Of a DNA stretch of 12,709 nucleotides, positions 9,549 to 12,709 are shown one piece after another (position 1 is the stretch's first letter; each line of letters opens with the position of its first letter). Origin of the DNA: Bacteroidales bacterium. GTDB lineage: Bacteria; Bacteroidota; Bacteroidia; Bacteroidales; UBA1402. The stretch spans positions 1 to 12,709 of the forward strand of contig JALNXZ010000020.1 in the NCBI GenBank assembly GCA_023230125.1, read 5' to 3'. The notes under the pieces are model-generated. The model made no database searches, was not told where the DNA came from, and was given only the letters and a program-made list of their open reading frames with translations. A program made the position numbers and the translations under genes.

Positions 9549-10937
9549 ATGAATTCCTTAAAGAAAAATTATTCACGTCGTGAATTTCTTAAAACAAATT
9601 TATTGGTAGGGGCTGGAGCTGTAGCAGCACTAGGCTCTACCAATAAAGCTTTTGCTAATTATGTCTCTGAATTTTCTACAACTCCTGCTGTTTTAGGAGG
9701 TCATCCTGCGCTATCAAGTCATGATTGGCCGGCTTGGCCCATTTGGAATCCTAAAACAGATGAAAAGCAACTGTTGGAGGTTATGCGTAGTGGTGTTTGG
9801 TCAAGAGGCAAGGTCGTTGCTGAATTTGAGCGGCGATGGGCTGAATTATGCGGAGCAAAACGTAGCCTTGCCGTTGTAAACGGGACGAATGCACTCAATA
9901 CTTCGCTTGCACAATTAGAAATCGGTTGGGGTGATGAGGTTTTGGTCTCTTCCTATACGTTTATAGCATCAGTGTCAGGAATTTTATTTAATGGAGCTAT
10001 TCCGGTTTTTGTGGATGTTGATCCTGAAACATTCCAGATGGATCCTGATAAGATTGAAGAAAAAATTACGCCCAATACCAGAGCTATTATTCCTGTTCAT
10101 ATTCTTGGACTCCCTTGTGATATGGAACGAATAATGGCTATTGCAAAAAGGCACAATCTTATAGTAATAGAAGATGCATGTCAGGCATGGTTGGCGGAAA
10201 TTAATCATAAAAAAGTCGGAACTTTCGGAAATGCCGGATGCTTTAGTTTTCAGAATTCCAAAAATATGGCAATTGGCGAAGGTGGAGCAATCATCAGTGA
10301 TGATGATGACTTTATGGATCGTTGTTTTTCCTTCCATAACTATGGGAATCCTTATGGTTCTACTGCCGGACAAATTGGAACCGGAACCGTAAGGATAGGA
10401 ACTAAACTTCGCATCACTGAATATCAGGCTGCTATTGGATTAGCACAGCTGAGTCGGCTGGAAAGCCAGACAAAATTGCGGAATGAAAACGCAGGATATC
10501 TTAAATCGCTCATTAAAGAAATACAAGGTATCGTTCCTTATAAATTGACTCCGAATGTAAATCAGGCAGCATTTCATCTTTTCCCATTTAGATATCTTAA
10601 AGATGATTTTTATGGACTTTCAAGAGAAAAATTTGTTGATGCCTTGAATGCAGAAGGAGTTCCATGTTCAAGCGGATATAATGAATTGAATAAAATGCCG
10701 TTCTTGAAAAATGCCTTCAACAGTAAATTTTTCCAAAAGATCTATCCGAAAGAGCGATTGGATTATGAAAAATATGCTGAAGAGAATATGTGTCCGATGA
10801 ATGAGAAATTATGTAATGAGCAAGCCATTTGGATTACACAGAATGTATTGTTAGGTTCAAAATCTGATATGAACAGTATAGCCGTTGCTATTAAGAATAT
10901 CAGAAATAATGCTGAAAAAATAAAAAGTAAAATTTAA
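9549..10937 (+). CDS. Tat-exported DegT/DnrJ/EryC1/StrS-family PLP-dependent aminotransferase
   Basis: A 462-residue fold-type-I PLP enzyme. Residues 1-36 form a twin-arginine signal: SRREFLK (9-15), the weakly hydrophobic core NLLVGAGAVAALG, and an AFA cleavage site (34-36). The aminotransferase domain follows: WPAWPIWNPKTDEKQLLEV (60-78), GVWSRG (82-87), NGTNAL (111-116, cofactor phosphate region), EDACQAW (208-214, Asp209 expected to contact the pyridine nitrogen), and SFQNSKNMAIGEGGAI (233-248), where Lys238 is the predicted Schiff-base lysine. All core residues are present, so it should be active. The pattern resembles the scyllo-inosose / amino-sugar aminotransferase branch (EDACQA, SFQ-SKN, GEGGA), but Trp214 stands where many members have His. 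The family normally transaminates keto-sugars or keto-cyclitols in the cytoplasm; Tat export would deliver a folded, PLP-loaded enzyme to the periplasm. It lies 9 bases after the DUF5627 gene and 4 before the ceramidase-like gene. Substrate and reaction direction are unknown. Confidence 0.93.
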   Translation: MNSLKKNYSRREFLKTNLLVGAGAVAALGSTNKAFANYVSEFSTTPAVLGGHPALSSHDWPAWPIWNPKTDEKQLLEVMRSGVWSRGKVVAEFERRWAELCGAKRSLAVVNGTNALNTSLAQLEIGWGDEVLVSSYTFIASVSGILFNGAIPVFVDVDPETFQMDPDKIEEKITPNTRAIIPVHILGLPCDMERIMAIAKRHNLIVIEDACQAWLAEINHKKVGTFGNAGCFSFQNSKNMAIGEGGAIISDDDDFMDRCFSFHNYGNPYGSTAGQIGTGTVRIGTKLRITEYQAAIGLAQLSRLESQTKLRNENAGYLKSLIKEIQGIVPYKLTPNVNQAAFHLFPFRYLKDDFYGLSREKFVDALNAEGVPCSSGYNELNKMPFLKNAFNSKFFQKIYPKERLDYEKYAEENMCPMNEKLCNEQAIWITQNVLLGSKSDMNSIAVAIKNIRNNAEKIKSKI

Positions 10938-10941
10938 TGAT

Positions 10942-12213
10942 ATGAAGCGGGCTCTTTTGATTACATTTTCTTTTATGGTTCTTTTTCTGTTGTTTTATAT
11001 TGAACCGGTAGCAGGTATAGAAAAAAAGACATCAGATTTACAGATGGCTGTTTTTGATATGGATGTTACTCCTCCCATAGGTTATAAATTGGCTTATGGT
11101 ACCATGGTCAATACATACGATATGGGACTTCGTGCCAAGGGAATTGTATTACTAGGCTCTGATAAACCAATTGTTTTGGTTGTTTTGGATTGGATTGGTA
11201 TTGCCAATGAGTGTTACGATGAATTCAAACGTTCAATTGCTGTTGCCGCCGGAACTGATCCTGAACATGTAGCAGTGCATGTCATACATCAGCATGATGC
11301 TCCTTATGCCAATATTCACGATGACTTTACATTGGCTGTTATTCATCGTATTTCGATGGCCGTGGCAGATGCTATTACAAAAACAGTTCCAATCACTCAC
11401 ATAGGTCTAGGAGAAGCTCAAGTCTATCAAGTTGCTTCAACCAGACGTCCCCTCGGTAAAGATGGAAAGGTTATTGATTCTCGCTTTACATCCTGCGCTG
11501 ATTCCTCATTGCGTGCAGAGCCTGAAGGTCTAATTGATCCAATCGTATCAAAGGTTAGTTTTTGGAATGAAGATAAACCTGTGGCAGTTTTAAGTTATTA
11601 TGCAACACATCCGCAAAGCTACTACAGGCTTGGTATACCAACTCCTGAATTTCCTGGAATTGCTCGTTTCTCTCGTCAGCTTGAAGTACCTGATGCAATA
11701 CATGTATATTTTACAGGTGCCGGTGCGAATGTTGGTGCCGGTAAGTACAATGATGGTTCCCATGAAAATCGTGGCATTTTAGCCAAGCGGCTTGCCGATG
11801 GTATGACAAAAGCATGGGAAAATACAAAACGTTTCCCTATTATCTCTTCTGAGGTTAAATGGACAACGGAAGCTGTTGCTCTACCATTGGATTCTGCAAA
11901 AACAAATAAAGAACTTTGGCTGAGATATAAAGCAGGGAAGAAATTTGATTTGCAGTGTTTGGCTTTAAACAACAAGGCTCGTATTCTCTTTATGCCCGGC
12001 GAACTCTTTGTAGAATATCAACTTGCAGCTAAGAAAATGAGGCCTGACTTATTTGTTGCAATGGCCGCTTACGGAGATCTTGGCCCCGGTTATATTCCTT
12101 CTGCAGCTGCATTTAATCAAGGTGGGTATGAAATGTCTGTGGAAAAAGTAACACAAGAAGCCGAAGCGGTTCTTTTGAATGCAATATCCAAGTTGTTAAA
12201 TGCTGGACATTGA
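10942..12213 (+). CDS. Secreted neutral/alkaline ceramidase-superfamily hydrolase, N-terminal domain only, without the usual catalytic serine
   Basis: 423 residues with an N-terminal signal peptide or anchor (hydrophobic LLITFSFMVLFLLFYI, 5-20). Family motifs run in order: FDMDVTPPIG (38-47, matching the DITPP start of the ceramidase domain), HQHDAP (116-121, in place of HTHSGP), YYATHPQSYY (219-228, candidate metal ligand His223), YFTGAGANVGAGKYNDGS (256-273), MPGELFVEYQ (351-360, candidate ligand Glu354) and YGDLGPGYIPSAAAFNQGGYE (377-397, candidate ligand Tyr396). These match the zinc-site layout known for neutral ceramidases. Two differences stand out. The GDVSPN hexapeptide carrying the nucleophilic serine is replaced by a region with Gly265 and no serine. 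The C-terminal immunoglobulin-like domain of roughly 150 residues is missing (family members are usually 650-780 residues). It is better called a ceramidase-like hydrolase than a ceramidase. It starts 4 bases after the aminotransferase stop, suggesting translational coupling. Confidence 0.88.
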   Translation: MKRALLITFSFMVLFLLFYIEPVAGIEKKTSDLQMAVFDMDVTPPIGYKLAYGTMVNTYDMGLRAKGIVLLGSDKPIVLVVLDWIGIANECYDEFKRSIAVAAGTDPEHVAVHVIHQHDAPYANIHDDFTLAVIHRISMAVADAITKTVPITHIGLGEAQVYQVASTRRPLGKDGKVIDSRFTSCADSSLRAEPEGLIDPIVSKVSFWNEDKPVAVLSYYATHPQSYYRLGIPTPEFPGIARFSRQLEVPDAIHVYFTGAGANVGAGKYNDGSHENRGILAKRLADGMTKAWENTKRFPIISSEVKWTTEAVALPLDSAKTNKELWLRYKAGKKFDLQCLALNNKARILFMPGELFVEYQLAAKKMRPDLFVAMAAYGDLGPGYIPSAAAFNQGGYEMSVEKVTQEAEAVLLNAISKLLNAGH

Positions 12214-12371
12214 TGTTTTTGAAATAATATATGGAATAGTTATTAAATATTCTAATGCATTTATTATTGAGCCTGATAAAGATTAATTGAATACTGTTTC
12301 AATAGGTATGTAGTAACTTCTTGAAAATATAATAAATTCCTTTTAAATATTTTTTTTAACCTCCTATTTGT

Positions 12372-12402
12372 CTCTTAAAGAAATATTTAAGAGGAATTTT
12401 TG
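12372..12402 (+). terminator. Probable rho-independent terminator
   Basis: A stem of nine pairs (12372-12380, TCTCTTAAA, with 12387-12395, TTTAAGAGG; the outer pair is T-G) around a six-base loop, followed by TTTTT at 12398-12402. The T-run follows the stem only on the + strand. It lies about 160 bases after the ceramidase-like stop, so it would end the upstream transcript and insulate the next gene. The stem is A+T-rich and modest. The rest of the 285-base gap (12214-12498) holds nothing else I can recognise: no tRNA, no open reading frame with family features, and no convincing Bacteroidota promoter. Confidence 0.6.
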
Positions 12403-12498
12403 ATGAACAGATTATTCACCAGCAATTTATTAACGTCATTCAAAAGCCATTCATTGGTTTTATTATCCGTATAATCAAAAAACACAAAATAACTAATA

Positions 12499-12709
12499 AT
12501 GAAAATTAAAATTTTATTTGCATTATTTATCCTAATGCTCGGAACAAGTTGTTCCAATTCAAAAAATCAAGTAAAAGACCAAACCACAGAAAAAGGCACT
12601 TTGATTGCCACTCCTTATTTTTCTGGTTTTGAACTGGCTCATGATACGTATAATGCAATTTCTGCAGCAAGCGATGGAAAGATTTATTATGTACTTTCTT
12701 CGCAGTCTC
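12499..12709 (+). CDS. Lipoprotein of unknown function, 3' end outside window (possibly a beta-propeller)
   Basis: Seventy codons are visible before the window ends, with no stop. The start ATG at 12499 opens a lipoprotein signal: MKIKILFALFILMLGTSC, with likely lipidated Cys18 (Gly at -3 is less usual than Leu), then a polar Ser/Asn/Lys/Gln-rich linker (19-33). The mature part begins LIATPYFSGFELAHDTYNAI and continues SAASDGKIYYVLSSQ (54-68). The ASDGKIYYV pattern resembles the first strand of a beta-propeller blade (N/DGKIYV-type repeats), but one blade is too little to fix a family. It is separated from the upstream genes by a terminator, so it may have its own promoter, although it lies on the same strand and could belong to the same functional locus. 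Confidence 0.8.
   Translation, partial: MKIKILFALFILMLGTSCSNSKNQVKDQTTEKGTLIATPYFSGFELAHDTYNAISAASDGKIYYVLSSQS

Noticed and set aside
9984..10373. 129-residue open frame on the minus strand
   Set aside because: It lies entirely inside the aminotransferase gene, opposite its conserved cofactor region, and has no recognisable domain or signal; a shadow frame.
11676..11975. 99-residue minus-strand frame in the ceramidase-like gene
   Set aside because: Fully inside a gene with clear family motifs, low-complexity composition, no start context; a shadow frame.
12329..12359. A+T-only imperfect hairpin followed by a long T-run
   Set aside because: The stem would be about seven A-T pairs around a long loop, too weak to call a terminator; the stem at 12372-12395 is better.
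12454..12475. TTGG and TATAAT-like words upstream of the last lipoprotein as a promoter
   Set aside because: The spacing (about 12 bases) fits neither the Bacteroidota -33/-7 consensus (TTTG, TAnnTTTG) nor a classical -35/-10 promoter.
1..12709. CRISPR arrays, tRNA/rRNA genes, insertion sequences, attachment sites
   Set aside because: No regularly spaced repeats, cloverleaf-like sequences, transposase/integrase frames or flanking direct repeats were seen on reading both strands.

Overview
The window looks like part of a polysaccharide (or other nutrient) utilization locus from a member of the Bacteroidota. The evidence is two tandem SusC/SusD pairs, A+T-rich DNA, A-rich rather than Shine-Dalgarno-like sequence before the starts, and lipoprotein signals with Bacteroidota-style lipoboxes. 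All genes lie on the + strand. I cannot name the genus from the sequence.

Layout: (1) 1-2016, the C-terminal two thirds of a SusC-type TonB-dependent transporter, cut by the window edge. (2) 2028-3812, its SusD partner. (3) 3845-6646, a second, complete SusC with an unusually compact N-terminus. (4) 6658-8427, its SusD partner. (5) 8481-9539, a lipoprotein of the DUF1735 / DUF5627 type, probably a surface glycan-binding protein. (6) 9549-10937, a DegT/DnrJ/EryC1/StrS-type PLP aminotransferase with a twin-arginine export signal. (7) 10942-12213, a secreted protein of the neutral/alkaline ceramidase superfamily, N-terminal domain only. (8) An intergenic stretch with a probable intrinsic terminator at 12372-12402. 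(9) From 12499 to the window end, the beginning of a further lipoprotein. Gaps between genes 1 to 7 are 4 to 53 bases, so these probably form one transcription unit ending at the terminator.

Working model: the two SusCD pairs and the DUF lipoprotein capture and import ligands across the outer membrane. The two enzymes then act in the periplasm. The aminotransferase keeps its PLP lysine and aspartate but sits behind a Tat signal, an unexpected place for an enzyme class best known for cytoplasmic amino-sugar biosynthesis. Its immediate partner (4-base gap) is a ceramidase-fold hydrolase that keeps candidate metal ligands but has glycine where true neutral ceramidases have the nucleophilic serine. 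This suggests an exported amidase/hydrolase plus transaminase module acting on an amino- or N-acyl-substituted compound. No glycoside hydrolase, sulfatase, polysaccharide lyase or regulator is visible in the window, so the substrate cannot be read from it.
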